In this document: piece by piece, positions 28,092 to 37,244 of the stretch | Position numbering within the stretch: the first letter of the stretch is position 1 | How the letters are laid out: each line of letters opens with the position of its first letter | Assembly (NCBI GenBank): GCA_040389065.1 | Contig: JAZKAR010000006.1 | Coordinates: forward strand, 1-64,000 | Source: JAZKAR01 sp040389065 | GTDB taxonomy: Bacteria; Pseudomonadota; Gammaproteobacteria; Burkholderiales; Casimicrobiaceae | Length of the DNA: 64,000 bases | Reading direction: 5' to 3' | The notes under the pieces: generated by a model | Told to the model about the DNA's origin: nothing | What the model saw: only the letters and a program-made list of their open reading frames with translations | The model's database searches: none | Translations under genes and position numbers: made by a program

Positions 28092-28673
28092 GTTATTTTT
28101 CCTGAAGAGAATAAACTACTATTTAAATATGCTAATAAAAAAAGAATCGATTTCATATTATTTAATATTTGTAGAAGCGTAAAAATATAATAAAATCATG
28201 GGCTAATAGATAAAATAATCGTGCAAGAAGTTTATCTTTAGAAATAAAAAAAGAGAATTAGAAGTTAAGAATAACAATCTCTTTATACCTTAGAAAATTT
28301 TATTAAGTAAAGCTGGGATTTGTTGTCAGTTGACTCTATTTTTTTGTAGTGAAATATCAATGTAATAAAAGTACATGTTTACATATTTTCTATGAGCGTC
28401 ATATGTAAATCTTATGCCAGAAATGAGAGCTGTATTACATAATACGCTTATATGATGCGCGCTTGCGACTATATGAATAGCCTAGGTCATTATAAGCATT
28501 TAAATTAGGCAGGGTTGCTTGAGTGTTTTAGTATGGCAATTATGGAAAGTTGCATTAAACTTATACAAAAAATTTACAAACAAGCAACAGTTAGCCGGGC
28601 AAAACTTATCTAAAAGATAAATTGATACAAAGCTTCTGATTTTATGTTTAGATAAATTTTACTCGTAATTGCA
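28092..28673. other. Long gap between lemA and metR with no recognised gene
   Basis: About 580 AT-rich bases containing the lemA promoter region and the 3' side of metR. An isolated TTAGAAGTTA at 28,258-28,267 matches the start of the MITE end but nothing further matches. I see no supported coding sequence or RNA. Confidence 0.45.
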
Positions 28674-29603
28674 TTAATTATCAGTGTTTAAATACACTCC
28701 TGGTAAATTTAAAAAACAACTTTCCCGAGTACCTAAAATAAAGTCGATTAAATATTGTTTAGAAGATGCGGTGTTATGACAAGCGGCATAGAGTTCGCCT
28801 TTTAGCCCATTTTCACCAATGCGCTTGCTAGATACATAGCCTTTATCTAAATAGCTTTGGACCGCCCATAAGGGTAATGCTGCGATGCCTCGACCACTGG
28901 CAACTAACTGTAAAATGGCAATGGTTAATTCTGTTGTTCGTCGTTTGGGCGATATGTTAGCGGGGCGAAGGACTTGGCGTATTAAGTCGAGCATATCGTC
29001 AGCCACAGGGTAGGTAATAAGCGTTTCTTCTTGAAAATCTTTTGCTTCTAAAAAAGGTAGCGTGTTCAATGCGTGCGTGTTAGAGAGTAAAGCTACGATA
29101 TCGAACGTAAAAAGAGGGTGATAATCAATATTAGCTTCTGGTTCTGGTTCCGAAACTATCGCTAAGTCAGCTTTATTCTGATGAATAAGACCAATCGCAT
29201 CTGCATGGAAGCCTGAGACAATATCTAATTCAATTTCAGGCCAATGAGCCCTAAAGGCATCCATCGCTGGCATAAGCCAATCAAAGCAGGTATGGCATTC
29301 CACAGCAATTCTGAGTTGCCCTGCGATGCCTTGTGAAAGGCGAATAATATCGCGCTCTGCCTGTTCTATTTCTGGAATAATACATTCAGCAAGCTTTAAT
29401 AATCGCAAGCCAGCTGGCGTAAAGCGAATAGGAACAGACTTACGCTCGAATAAGGCTGTGTGATGCCATTCTTCGAGAGCTTTAATCTGATGAGAAAGCG
29501 CTGATTGAGTCAAATTAAGTAATTGGGAAGCTTTTATAACACTGCCTGTGCTGTGAAGCGCCAATAAAGTACGAAGATGTCTAAGTTCAAGAATGGATTT
29601 CAT
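28674..29603 (-). CDS. metR: LysR-type regulator MetR
   Basis: Homocysteine-responsive activator of methionine genes. It has 309 residues: a winged-helix domain (about 1-65, LRHLRTLLALHSTGSVIKASQLLNLTQSALSHQIKALEEW) and a LysR effector domain (about 92-300). The N-terminal sequence matches MetR (FERKSVPIRFTPAG). It is divergent from metE across 182 bases, the classic metR/metE arrangement, with a perfect MetR box right beside its own start codon. Confidence 0.92.
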   Translation of the reverse strand: MKSILELRHLRTLLALHSTGSVIKASQLLNLTQSALSHQIKALEEWHHTALFERKSVPIRFTPAGLRLLKLAECIIPEIEQAERDIIRLSQGIAGQLRIAVECHTCFDWLMPAMDAFRAHWPEIELDIVSGFHADAIGLIHQNKADLAIVSEPEPEANIDYHPLFTFDIVALLSNTHALNTLPFLEAKDFQEETLITYPVADDMLDLIRQVLRPANISPKRRTTELTIAILQLVASGRGIAALPLWAVQSYLDKGYVSSKRIGENGLKGELYAACHNTASSKQYLIDFILGTRESCFLNLPGVYLNTDN

Positions 29604-29605
29604 GA

Positions 29606-29618
29606 TGAAAAATTTTCA
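29606..29618. promoter_or_regulatory. MetR box (TGAAAAATTTTCA)
   Basis: TGAA-N5-TTCA fits the MetR consensus exactly, two bases from the metR start. It likely mediates metR autoregulation and metE activation from the shared 182-base region. Confidence 0.75.
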
Positions 29619-29785
29619 TGTTTATGTGCAATAAAATTCGCTTGAGTAATAATGCTGTTGCCTTCATTCTACACACCTCATACCAATTTGCGTAACTAAA
29701 GCTATTAGGCAGGCTTTTGCCATGCACAGCGAGAACTAGAGATACCCATTGGTAATACGATATTCTGAAAAAAACGAGGGTGTAA

Positions 29786-32209
29786 ATGGCACAAACACGG
29801 ACACAAACACTGATACAAACACATATTTTGGGTTTCCCCCGAATAGGTGCTAAGCGTGAGCTTAAATTTGCGTTAGAAAAATACTGGCGTGGAGATTCAA
29901 CCATTCATGAGTTGGAAGATGTAGCCAAACAGTTGCGCGCTAAGCATTGGGCAATACAAAAAGAATCTGGCCTAGAGTGGGTTACGGTAGGTGATTTTGC
30001 GTTTTACGATCATATTGCTAACCATATACAGTTATTAGGCTGTGAACCTGCTCGCTTTAAGTTTAATGAAAAAGATGGAGAGCTAGAACGCTATTTTACG
30101 ATGGCACGAGGCCGTATTGATGCTAAACATCAAGAGCACTCTGAAGGCTCTCATGCTTGTGCAACGCATGGGCAATCTGAACTTAGTGCGTCATTAGAAG
30201 CAAGTGCGGCATTAGAAATGACTAAATGGTTTGATACGAACTATCATTATTTAGTACCAGAATTTACTATTGCTACCGAATTTGCTCTTAATTCAAATCG
30301 TTTGTTCAATGAAGTGAACGAAGCCTTAGCATTAGGGCATGAGGTTAAAGTTGTTTTACAAGGGCCATTAAGCTTTTTATGGTTAGGAAAAGTTAAACAT
30401 ACAGATAATCAGCCACAAGATTTTGATCGTCTTGATTTGCTCGAGAAACTTTTGCCTGTGTATGATCAAATATTGGCACGTTTACATCAGTTGGGTGTGA
30501 AGTGGGTTCAAATCGATGAGCCAATTTTAGGATTAGATTTACCACATGCATGGCGCAATGCTTATGAGCCAACATATATCCGCTTAAGCCAAAACCGCGT
30601 ACAAATCTTATTAGCTACCTATTTTTCACCTCTAGAAGAAAATTTACGCCAGGTTTGCCAATTGCCGATTGCTGGCTTACATATTGATGCCATTAAAGCC
30701 CCTCATGAATTAACATCGGTGGTTGATTGGTTGCCGCTGAACAAAATACTTTCATTAGGTGTGATCGATGGCAGAAATATATGGCGTACTGATTTAGATG
30801 CTGTTTGTGAACAATTAAAGCCTATTATTGAAAAGCGAGGAGCACACCTCTGGTTGGCGCCTTCCTGTTCATTGCTGCATGTTCCCGTAAGCTTAGAGCA
30901 TGAAGATAAGATGGATGCCGAATTAAAATCCTGGTTATCGTTTGCATGCGAAAAATTAAATGAATTGCAGATAGTAAAGCAAGCATTAAATGAAGGTGAT
31001 CATGAGGGTAATAAAGCAACGGCTGAAGCACTTGAGCAAGCTCGCAAAGCAGTGAGCTCGCGCCGAAACAGTAAGCGTGTACACCGTGAAAATGTAAAAG
31101 CGCGTGTGACAGCACTTACTGAAACAGACGATACACGGCATTCATCGTTTAAAACACGCCAAACATTGCAACGGAAACATTTTTCACTGCCTAATTTTCC
31201 TACCACAACGATAGGTTCGTTTCCCCAAACTTCAGAGATTCGGGTAGCGCGGGCAGCTTTCAAAAATCAACAAATCAGCGCAGAGCACTATGAAGCTAAA
31301 ATGCGTGAAGAAATTGGCCATGCTGTGCGCAGGCAAGAAGAATTAGGCATTGATGTACTTGTGCATGGTGAAGCTGAACGTAATGACATGGTGGAGTATT
31401 TTGGCGAACAGCTGCAAGGATTTGTGTTTACCCAATATGGCTGGGTGCAATCGTATGGCTCACGTTGTGTAAAGCCACCCATCATTTATGGTGATGTGTT
31501 CCGTGCTTCCCCAATGACAGTTGAATGGTCAAAGTATGCGCAAAGTTTAACCTCTAAACCCATGAAGGGAATGTTAACTGGGCCTATCACCATTCTACAG
31601 TGGTCATTTGTACGTGATGATCAACCTCGTAAAGAAACTGCTTTACAGATTGCATTAGCTATTCGAGACGAAGTGGTAGACCTTGAGCGTGCCGGTATTC
31701 GTATGATTCAAATTGATGAGCCTGCAATACGAGAAGGTTTACCGCTAAGGCATAAAGATTGGAAAAATTATCTAAACTGGGCAACACGCGCATTTAGAAT
31801 ATCTGCAAGTGGGGTAGAAGATCTTACTCAAATTCATACGCATATGTGTTATTCAGAGTTTAATGACATTCTGCCGCACATTGCCGCGATGGATGCTGAT
31901 GTAATCACCATTGAAACGAGTCGTTCCAACATGGAGCTATTAGAAGGCTTTGGTACCTTTGCGTATCCTAATGAGATTGGGCCAGGTGTTTACGATATAC
32001 ATTCGCCTCGTATACCAAGTACCGATGAAATGTTTCAGCTTCTTGAAAAAGCAGCGCGTGTTATACCGGTAGAAAATCTTTGGGTGAACCCTGATTGCGG
32101 CTTAAAAACCCGCGGTTGGAGTGAAACAGAAACCGCATTAGCAAATATGGTGGCTGCGGCAAAGTTAGCGCGTAAGCATTTGGTTAAAGAGCCACAAAAA
32201 GCGCATTAA
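29786..32209 (+). CDS. metE: Cobalamin-independent methionine synthase
   Basis: Transfers a methyl group from 5-methyltetrahydropteroyl-triglutamate to homocysteine. It has 807 residues, slightly longer than usual, because of a charged insertion at about 395-450 rich in Lys/Arg/Glu between the two barrels. N-terminal barrel: HILGFPRIGAKRELKFALEKYW. C-terminal catalytic barrel: TTIGSFPQTSEIR, DVLVHGEAERNDMVEYF (zinc His/Cys region), THMCYSEFNDI, NPDCGLKTRGW (zinc Cys). GAGGG precedes the ATG. It is regulated by the divergent metR and ends at a strong terminator. Confidence 0.96.
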   Translation: MAQTRTQTLIQTHILGFPRIGAKRELKFALEKYWRGDSTIHELEDVAKQLRAKHWAIQKESGLEWVTVGDFAFYDHIANHIQLLGCEPARFKFNEKDGELERYFTMARGRIDAKHQEHSEGSHACATHGQSELSASLEASAALEMTKWFDTNYHYLVPEFTIATEFALNSNRLFNEVNEALALGHEVKVVLQGPLSFLWLGKVKHTDNQPQDFDRLDLLEKLLPVYDQILARLHQLGVKWVQIDEPILGLDLPHAWRNAYEPTYIRLSQNRVQILLATYFSPLEENLRQVCQLPIAGLHIDAIKAPHELTSVVDWLPLNKILSLGVIDGRNIWRTDLDAVCEQLKPIIEKRGAHLWLAPSCSLLHVPVSLEHEDKMDAELKSWLSFACEKLNELQIVKQALNEGDHEGNKATAEALEQARKAVSSRRNSKRVHRENVKARVTALTETDDTRHSSFKTRQTLQRKHFSLPNFPTTTIGSFPQTSEIRVARAAFKNQQISAEHYEAKMREEIGHAVRRQEELGIDVLVHGEAERNDMVEYFGEQLQGFVFTQYGWVQSYGSRCVKPPIIYGDVFRASPMTVEWSKYAQSLTSKPMKGMLTGPITILQWSFVRDDQPRKETALQIALAIRDEVVDLERAGIRMIQIDEPAIREGLPLRHKDWKNYLNWATRAFRISASGVEDLTQIHTHMCYSEFNDILPHIAAMDADVITIETSRSNMELLEGFGTFAYPNEIGPGVYDIHSPRIPSTDEMFQLLEKAARVIPVENLWVNPDCGLKTRGWSETETALANMVAAAKLARKHLVKEPQKAH

Positions 32210-32235
32210 TCAAAGTAAATATATAGTTGTTTATA

Positions 32236-32263
32236 AGAAGGGGAGAGCAATCTTCCCTTTTTT
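32236..32263 (+). terminator. metE terminator
   Basis: AAGGGGAGA and TCTTCCCTT pair around GCAA, followed by a T run, about 27 bases after the metE stop. Confidence 0.85.
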
Positions 32264-32341
32264 TATTTAGATAGCAGTTATATTCAACAATAGTCATAAA
32301 TCAACACGATTTCAACAATAATTAATCATACATAACATTTT

Positions 32342-32833
32342 TTAGTCAGCAAAAAAAAGTGGCAGCTTGCTTGATGTTTTTACCTCTTTAAGAGAAAAGC
32401 TAGTATGCATTTCTTTAACGCCTGGTAATGTGCGCAAATGATTCAATGCAAATGCAGAATAGCTTTCCAAGTCAGCTGCAAGAATATGTAGCAAATAATC
32501 ATGCTGACCAGCAATATTATGGCATGAAACAATTTCGGGCATCGCTGCTACACATGTTTCAAAATGTTTGCAGGTTGCTTCGGTATGGTTTTCAAGCAAA
32601 ATACTAACAAAGGCAACAACGCCTAGCCCCAACGCTTGCCGATTTAACACAGCCTGATAATGTTGAATAATACCCGACTCTTCTAAACGCTTTAAGCGCT
32701 TCCAACATGGGGAAGGAGAGAGGGATACACGTTCAGCTAATTCAGAATTGCTCAGCCTTCCATCCTCTTGAAGAATTTTTAAAATTTTTAAGTCTGTAGC
32801 GTCTAAGTTAGGTTGGTTGAAATTATATTTCAT
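32342..32833 (-). CDS. Lrp/AsnC family regulator
   Basis: A 163-residue regulator with an AsnC-type helix-turn-helix (about 10-60, LDATDLKILKILQEDGRLSNSELAERVSLSPSPCWKRLKRLEESG) and a C-terminal RAM ligand-binding domain (about 68-150). It is divergent from a Cys/Met-metabolism PLP enzyme. Lrp-family genes beside such enzymes usually control them (the bkdR/mdeR pattern), so that is its likely target. Effector unknown. Confidence 0.92.
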   Translation of the reverse strand: MKYNFNQPNLDATDLKILKILQEDGRLSNSELAERVSLSPSPCWKRLKRLEESGIIQHYQAVLNRQALGLGVVAFVSILLENHTEATCKHFETCVAAMPEIVSCHNIAGQHDYLLHILAADLESYSAFALNHLRTLPGVKEMHTSFSLKEVKTSSKLPLFFAD

Positions 32834-32933
32834 AAAAAATGTTTTTTGAAGAATAAAGTGCTAAATTTTACCTGCTTGTAAGTAAAAAAAGAATAACTAT
32901 TTATTTCGACTCCCCGTAAAATATTCTTATCTT

Positions 32934-33050
32934 TAGAAGTGACATAGTTGGGCATTTTGGGCATGTTAGTAACTGCTGTACTCCATGTGCTGTGTGAGTG
33001 TTCATGCGGAGCATCCCATGCCTTGAGTGAAAAGAATTGCGTAACTTCTA
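32934..33050 (+). mobile_element. MITE-like element, copy R5, directly upstream of the PLP enzyme
   Basis: The left end TTAGAAGTGACATAGTTGG is diverged; the right end AATTGCGTAACTTCTAA is clear. The interior has GCGGAGCATCCCATGCCTTGA as in other copies. Flanks ATCTT / ATATT agree at four of five positions. It lies between the Lrp gene and the PLP gene, and its sequence is open in frame with the PLP gene. Confidence 0.8.
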
Positions 33051-33091
33051 ATATTAACGCTGCCTATGCCTGTAAAAGAAAGAATCTCTTT

Positions 33092-34393
33092 ATGTCTAAT
33101 GGAAACTACTGTAAAAAAACAATCAATAGCCATCCCTTGCATCTTAAAACCCAAATGATGTCGTATGGTTATGATCCTTTTTTGTCTGAAGGTGCCATTA
33201 AGCCTCCTGTGTTTTTAGCTTCAACCTTCGTGTTTCGTTCTGCAGAGGAGGGCGCTAATTTTTTTGATGTGATGTCGGGCCGTAAACCTGCGCCAGACAA
33301 TACATCAGCAGGGTTAATTTATAGCCGATTCAATCATCCTAATCTTGAGATTGTTGAAGATCGTTTAGCGTTATTAGATAACTCAGAAGCTGCGGCAGTC
33401 ACCTCTAGCGGAATGTCTGCCATTAGTGCTGTATTACTGGCATTTTTGCGACCGGGTGATCAAATGGTTCAGTCGGCTTCGTTGTATGGAGGAACCGAAA
33501 CGCTACTTTCTAAAATTATGCCCGAGTGGGGCATCCATTCACATGCGATTCAAGATAGTTTATCGATGGAATCGATTTATGAGGCATTAGAAGCAGCGGC
33601 TCAAATTGGGCCTGTGCGCCTGTGTTATCTTGAAACTCCTGCAAACCCTACCAATAGCCTTGTTAATTTAGAGGGGGTAAAACAAGCGATTGACCGATTT
33701 GAATCTCAGTACGGTTACCGACCCATTTCAGTATGTGATAACACAATGCTAGGGCCTATTTTTCAAAAGCCTGCTGATCACGGGATTGATCTATCAGTGT
33801 ATTCGCTTACAAAATACGTGGGCGGGCATAGTGATCTTGTAGCGGGTGGTGTTACCGGCAAAAAAGCGTTGATTGATCGTGTACGTTCTATTCGCAGTGC
33901 GTTTGGCTCTCAACTTGATCCACACTCTTCATGGATGATTTCTCGCTCCATGGAAACCTTGGTATTGCGCATGAAACATAGTGCTAAAACAGCGAGCCAC
34001 GTAGCAGCATGGTTAGCTAAGAACCCCTATCAACATGTGAAGGTATACCACCCTGAACATAATGAAGATGCTATGTATCAGTTAGTGTACAAAAAGCAAT
34101 GCAGCGGAGCTGGCTCTACATTTTCGTTTGAGTTGAATGGCAATCGCGCCCAGGCGTTTAAATTTATTAATGCATTAACATTATTTAAATCGGCAGTTAG
34201 CTTAGGGGGAACCGAGTCATTGGTATGCCACCCTGCATCGACTACGCATTCAGGAGTGCCTGCTCATTTAAAAGAACAAACGGGCCTAACGGAGGGGCTG
34301 ATTCGTATCTCAATTGGTTTAGAACATGAAGAAGATATTATTGCTGATTTAGAGCAGGCGTTTCAGCAGATTGCTCAGGAAATGTCGGTATAG
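33092..34393 (+). CDS. Cystathionine gamma-synthase/methionine gamma-lyase family PLP enzyme
   Basis: Cys/Met-metabolism PLP enzyme, 433 residues from the ATG at 33,092. The frame stays open upstream to 32,948, but those codons come from a MITE-like element and give a Cys-rich unrelated peptide, so I reject the longer start. Motifs are IYSRFNHPNLEIVEDRLALL, SSGMSAISAVLLAF, LYGGTETLL, ETPANPTNSL, and the PLP lysine in SVYSLTKYVGGHSDLVAGG. The adjoining Lrp regulator suggests degradation or homocysteine synthesis. Substrate cannot be fixed from sequence: methionine gamma-lyase, O-acylhomoserine sulfhydrylase or gamma-synthase are all possible. Confidence 0.88.
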   Translation: MSNGNYCKKTINSHPLHLKTQMMSYGYDPFLSEGAIKPPVFLASTFVFRSAEEGANFFDVMSGRKPAPDNTSAGLIYSRFNHPNLEIVEDRLALLDNSEAAAVTSSGMSAISAVLLAFLRPGDQMVQSASLYGGTETLLSKIMPEWGIHSHAIQDSLSMESIYEALEAAAQIGPVRLCYLETPANPTNSLVNLEGVKQAIDRFESQYGYRPISVCDNTMLGPIFQKPADHGIDLSVYSLTKYVGGHSDLVAGGVTGKKALIDRVRSIRSAFGSQLDPHSSWMISRSMETLVLRMKHSAKTASHVAAWLAKNPYQHVKVYHPEHNEDAMYQLVYKKQCSGAGSTFSFELNGNRAQAFKFINALTLFKSAVSLGGTESLVCHPASTTHSGVPAHLKEQTGLTEGLIRISIGLEHEEDIIADLEQAFQQIAQEMSV

Positions 34394-34484
34394 CCGCACT
34401 GAATGTATGTTAAATTTTTTATGTGATAAAAACCTGATCGTTTCTTAGTTTCTTATATAGGCTATGTTAAAATTTTATGCAACT

Positions 34485-34522
34485 GAATGGTTCAAGTAGA
34501 TATCTGCTTGAGCCATTCTTGT
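34485..34522 (+). terminator. Probable terminator of the PLP enzyme gene
   Basis: GAATGGTTCAAGTA pairs with TGCTTGAGCCATTC (12 Watson-Crick pairs and 2 G-U pairs), followed by TTGTTT. The T tract is interrupted, so moderate support. Confidence 0.65.
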
Positions 34523-34555
34523 TTAGAACAGAAAGAACATAGAGTTTATATCTAT

Positions 34556-34607
34556 TAGAAGTTACGCACTTGAGATCACTCAAGGCAACCCGATTGCTTA
34601 ACTTCTA
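34556..34607 (+). mobile_element. MITE-like element, copy R6 (internally deleted, 52 bp)
   Basis: TTAGAAGTTACGCACTTGAG and GATTGCTTAACTTCTAA are the two family ends, but the interior is only about 15 bases. Flanks ATCTAT / ATCTCT agree at five of six. The short dispersed repeat AACAATTGGTATA follows five bases later. Confidence 0.7.
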
Positions 34608-34636
34608 ATCTCTAACAATTGGTATAAGGTAGCTAA

Positions 34637-35353
34637 ATGATCATTGGTATTATTGAAACGGGGCGCCCTCCAGCAGGGCTTCAGGATAATCACGGAAGTT
34701 ATCCTTCTATGATTGAATCTCTTCTATCGAAAAAATTTAATGCATTATCATTTAAGTATGTTTCTGTTTTAGATGTATTACCTGACAATGCAAAAGAATG
34801 CGATGCATGGATGATTACCGGTTCTTCCCATGGAGTGTATGAAAATTTACCCTGGATGCAAGATCTGACGCACTTAATTCGTTCAGCAGTTGAGCAGCGT
34901 GTTCCAGTGGTTGGTATTTGTTTTGGTCACCAGATCATGGCGCAGGCATTAGGCGGAAAAGTTATACAGTCAGATAAAGGCTGGGGATTAGGTTTAGCAA
35001 CCTATGAGGTAGCGCATCATCCAGAATGGATCAAGGAAAAGCTTGATAGCATTGTGCTGCCTGCTAGCCATCAAGATCAAGTAGTTGAATTGCCTGCTGG
35101 CGCTAAGGTATTAGCTTCTTCAGCATTTTGCCCATATGCTGCCTTGGTTTATGATGATGTTGCATTAAGTTTTCAGGGGCACCCCGAGTTTAATACAGCT
35201 TTTCTACGTGCATTAATTGAATCACGCAGAGAACGAGTGGATGCTAATACTCTTGATACTGCCTTAACATCTATCGATCAATTAGAGGCAAGTAATAGCG
35301 CTTCTCTGGTAGCTGATTGGATAGGAGCGTTTCTAACAAAAGCGCGAGCCTAA
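34637..35353 (+). CDS. Class I glutamine amidotransferase-like protein
   Basis: A 238-residue cytoplasmic enzyme of the GuaA-like stand-alone GATase group. The catalytic triad is present: the nucleophile Cys in VVGICFGHQIMAQALGG (about residue 96), then His and Glu in LSFQGHPEFN (about 176-182). It lacks a synthetase domain. Relatives are annotated as GMP-synthase-like or gamma-glutamyl hydrolase-type proteins. The actual substrate is not deducible. AAGGTAGCTAA precedes the ATG. Confidence 0.88.
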   Translation: MIIGIIETGRPPAGLQDNHGSYPSMIESLLSKKFNALSFKYVSVLDVLPDNAKECDAWMITGSSHGVYENLPWMQDLTHLIRSAVEQRVPVVGICFGHQIMAQALGGKVIQSDKGWGLGLATYEVAHHPEWIKEKLDSIVLPASHQDQVVELPAGAKVLASSAFCPYAALVYDDVALSFQGHPEFNTAFLRALIESRRERVDANTLDTALTSIDQLEASNSASLVADWIGAFLTKARA

Positions 35354-35536
35354 AACTAAAATTATAAAATTAAAAGAGCGCAAGCTTTACTCAAAGCTAA
35401 ATAATAAGAAAATAAATTGTACAATGCGCCGTCATATAAGAACGTTTTAAAGAAATATCAATAAGTGCATGCTGCCATAGCTGGGCTGTGTCTGCACTCT
35501 ATAAATGGTTAACTAACCGTATACACATAACATGAC

Positions 35537-35571
35537 GCACAAATAATAATTAAAAAAATCATTATTTGTGC
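35537..35571. repeat. Perfect 11-bp inverted repeat between convergent genes
   Basis: GCACAAATAAT and ATTATTTGTGC surround a 13-base AT loop. It lies in the roughly 300-base gap between the convergent amidotransferase and lipoprotein genes and probably acts as a shared transcription barrier. No T tract follows the stem itself. Confidence 0.5.
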
Positions 35572-35652
35572 TAACAAAAGTATTGAAAGTATGCTCTGGC
35601 TAAGCATTCTTATTGAACGTAGCGAACCATGCTTTCAAATTATTATGCTTTA

Positions 35653-36048
35653 TTAAGCAGCCTTTTTAGGTTCTTCTTTTTTTGGCTCTTCTTTTTTGGT
35701 GCTGTCTTTTTTAGAACCATCTTTTACGCAGTTACAGGGTTTGCGTTTATGTTTATGAATATGCTTAAACTTAGCACGTGCAGGTGCCGTTTCTTTTTTT
35801 GCAACTTCGGTTTTTAAGTCATCAATTTTCTGACTCAAATCGCCCACTTTTTGTTCAAGCGTAAAATGCTCTTGTGTATTACGCTTTTCAGTAGCTTCAG
35901 GCAGAGTGCATTCTTGAGGTTTAGCTTCTACTGCGGAGTAGGGGCGATTATTGGTGTCTGGTAGTAAGCTGCTATCAGGTGTTGATGCGCAACCCGTAAT
36001 TAAAGCGGTGCCGCAGCATAATAATGCCCATAAGACATTTTTTTTCAT
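35653..36048 (-). CDS. Small lipoprotein with coiled coil and Lys/Glu-rich tail
   Basis: About 131 residues from the ATG at 36,048, which has GGAGTCTTTC just before it. That sequence would code MESF if the upstream ATG were used, so it is the ribosome site instead. Lipobox ALITGCAS gives a lipidated Cys at about 20. A helical segment with heptad-like pattern (about 67-90, VGDLSQKIDDLKTEVAK) is followed by a His/Lys/Arg-rich stretch and a C-terminus built of KKEEPKK repeats. No known domain was recognised. Probably an envelope-associated structural protein. Confidence 0.75.
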   Translation of the reverse strand: MKKNVLWALLCCGTALITGCASTPDSSLLPDTNNRPYSAVEAKPQECTLPEATEKRNTQEHFTLEQKVGDLSQKIDDLKTEVAKKETAPARAKFKHIHKHKRKPCNCVKDGSKKDSTKKEEPKKEEPKKAA

Positions 36049-36060
36049 GAAAGACTCCAT

Positions 36061-36402
36061 TTATTTCATTAATTTTTAGATTTAGGTTTTACCCATGCAT
36101 TACATACCCGAAGCATTAAGCCTAGCGCATAGAAATTAGGGTAGGGCTAATATTACTTGCTTGTTGCCCTTATGTCATTGTCTTTATATGCTTTAATAAG
36201 GAAAACTGCCGAAATGGGTAGTAGACATAAAAAAATTTATACATCGATTTACATACAGCTGTTGGGCTAAAGGGGGTTATCAACCGGGCAATGTATCGTT
36301 TATTAATAACGAAGAGCAATAGGTATTTGCGATTGAACAAAAGGTAAGAGAACTCTTATATGCGTAACTTCTAATGCGTTTAAAACTATACTTTTTACTG
36401 TA
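36061..36402. other. Gap with a solo MITE end (R7)
   Basis: About 340 bases between divergent genes. At 36,360-36,373 the right family end TGCGTAACTTCTA is present alone; no matching left end is visible upstream. The rest contains no supported feature. Confidence 0.5.
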
Positions 36403-36951
36403 ATGCTAATGATATTAGACACTCTTGAGCTAGTTGTGATGAAGTATTTGCCCAATAAAATAGTAGGTTCGCTCAGCGAACACCTAATTATTTGCATAGG
36501 TATTTTTATAGGTATGCTGCTGACGCGAGCGATACCTCAACTGTTTGCGCTGCTTATGCTAACAGGCACCATTGCACATGAAGCTATGCACTATGCCGTT
36601 GGTTTCCTATTGTTTGCAAAACCTAGCTCATTTTCAGTATTACCCCGCCGTGCTGGTAGACATTGGATTTTAGGTGAAGTAACTTTTGCGCGATTACGCT
36701 GGTGGAATAAGTTACCAGTAAGTTTAGCGCCACTTCTTCTTGTGCCTTTGTCATGGCAGTTATTGTGTTTAGCACTGCATTATGAGTCATATGAGTGGCA
36801 GAGTTTAGTGCTGAAATTTTTGTGTGTTCAGTGGCTGATTGCATCGTGGCCTAGCCCCCGAGATTTTTACCATGCTTTAATGGCGGTTATTGTAATGGGC
36901 GGCATAGTAGCGGTTAGTGTTTTGGTGGGGTGGGGGTTACATGGGTTTTAA
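36403..36951 (+). CDS. Small polytopic membrane protein with HExxH (M50-like)
   Basis: A 182-residue protein with about four to five hydrophobic segments. HEAMHY (about residue 64) in the second helix region fits the HExxH zinc motif of intramembrane or membrane-embedded metalloproteases of the M50 type. A later SWPSPRDF motif (about 149) could supply a third ligand Asp. The start is uncertain: ATGs at 36,403 and 36,409 both lack a good ribosome site. A non-catalytic membrane protein is equally possible given the small size. Confidence 0.55.
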   Translation: MLMILDTLELVVMKYLPNKIVGSLSEHLIICIGIFIGMLLTRAIPQLFALLMLTGTIAHEAMHYAVGFLLFAKPSSFSVLPRRAGRHWILGEVTFARLRWWNKLPVSLAPLLLVPLSWQLLCLALHYESYEWQSLVLKFLCVQWLIASWPSPRDFYHALMAVIVMGGIVAVSVLVGWGLHGF

Positions 36952-37032
36952 TGAGGAAAAGTTATTTTAATACAATAAGCTTTTTAGGAAGCTTATTGTA
37001 AAGTTAATTATTTAAATAGTAGTGTTCTACAA

Positions 37033-37232
37033 TTAGTTTGTTACCCATATGTCGGAAGCGGTTTCTATCCCAGAATAAAAATTACATGTTCCCATTCCAA
37101 TTACATTGATTGGACGTCCTTGAGAAAATGCCATTAATAATAAACTTACTTGAGACTTTCCAATATCTGCCATAGAGGTAGAGGTATTGACGACCCAAAT
37201 AAAAAATCTCTAGAACCATTTGACTGACAAAT
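37033..37232 (-). pseudogene. C-terminal fragment of a small secreted protein, broken by an IS6-type end
   Basis: Read on the minus strand, the frame gives WVVNTSTSMADIGKSQVS, then LLLMAFSQGRPINVIG, MGTCNFYSG, and ends SDIWVTN-stop at 37,033. This matches the C-terminal half of the protein at 39,200-39,567 (MLMMAYAQGLPIYVYGSGQC...VVSDIGF), so the two are paralogues. A plausible upstream part (CQSNGSRDF) is in another frame, offset by one base in a T6 run. Just beyond it lies an IS6-like end, so the N-terminus is lost. Confidence 0.7.
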
Positions 37233-37244
37233 TAACTTCTACAA

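Noticed and set aside
28258..28300. Another MITE copy at TTAGAAGTTA
   Set aside because: Only ten bases match one end; no interior or opposite end follows.
30825..31263. Minus-strand open frames in metE
   Set aside because: Antisense to metE with no ribosome site or motif.
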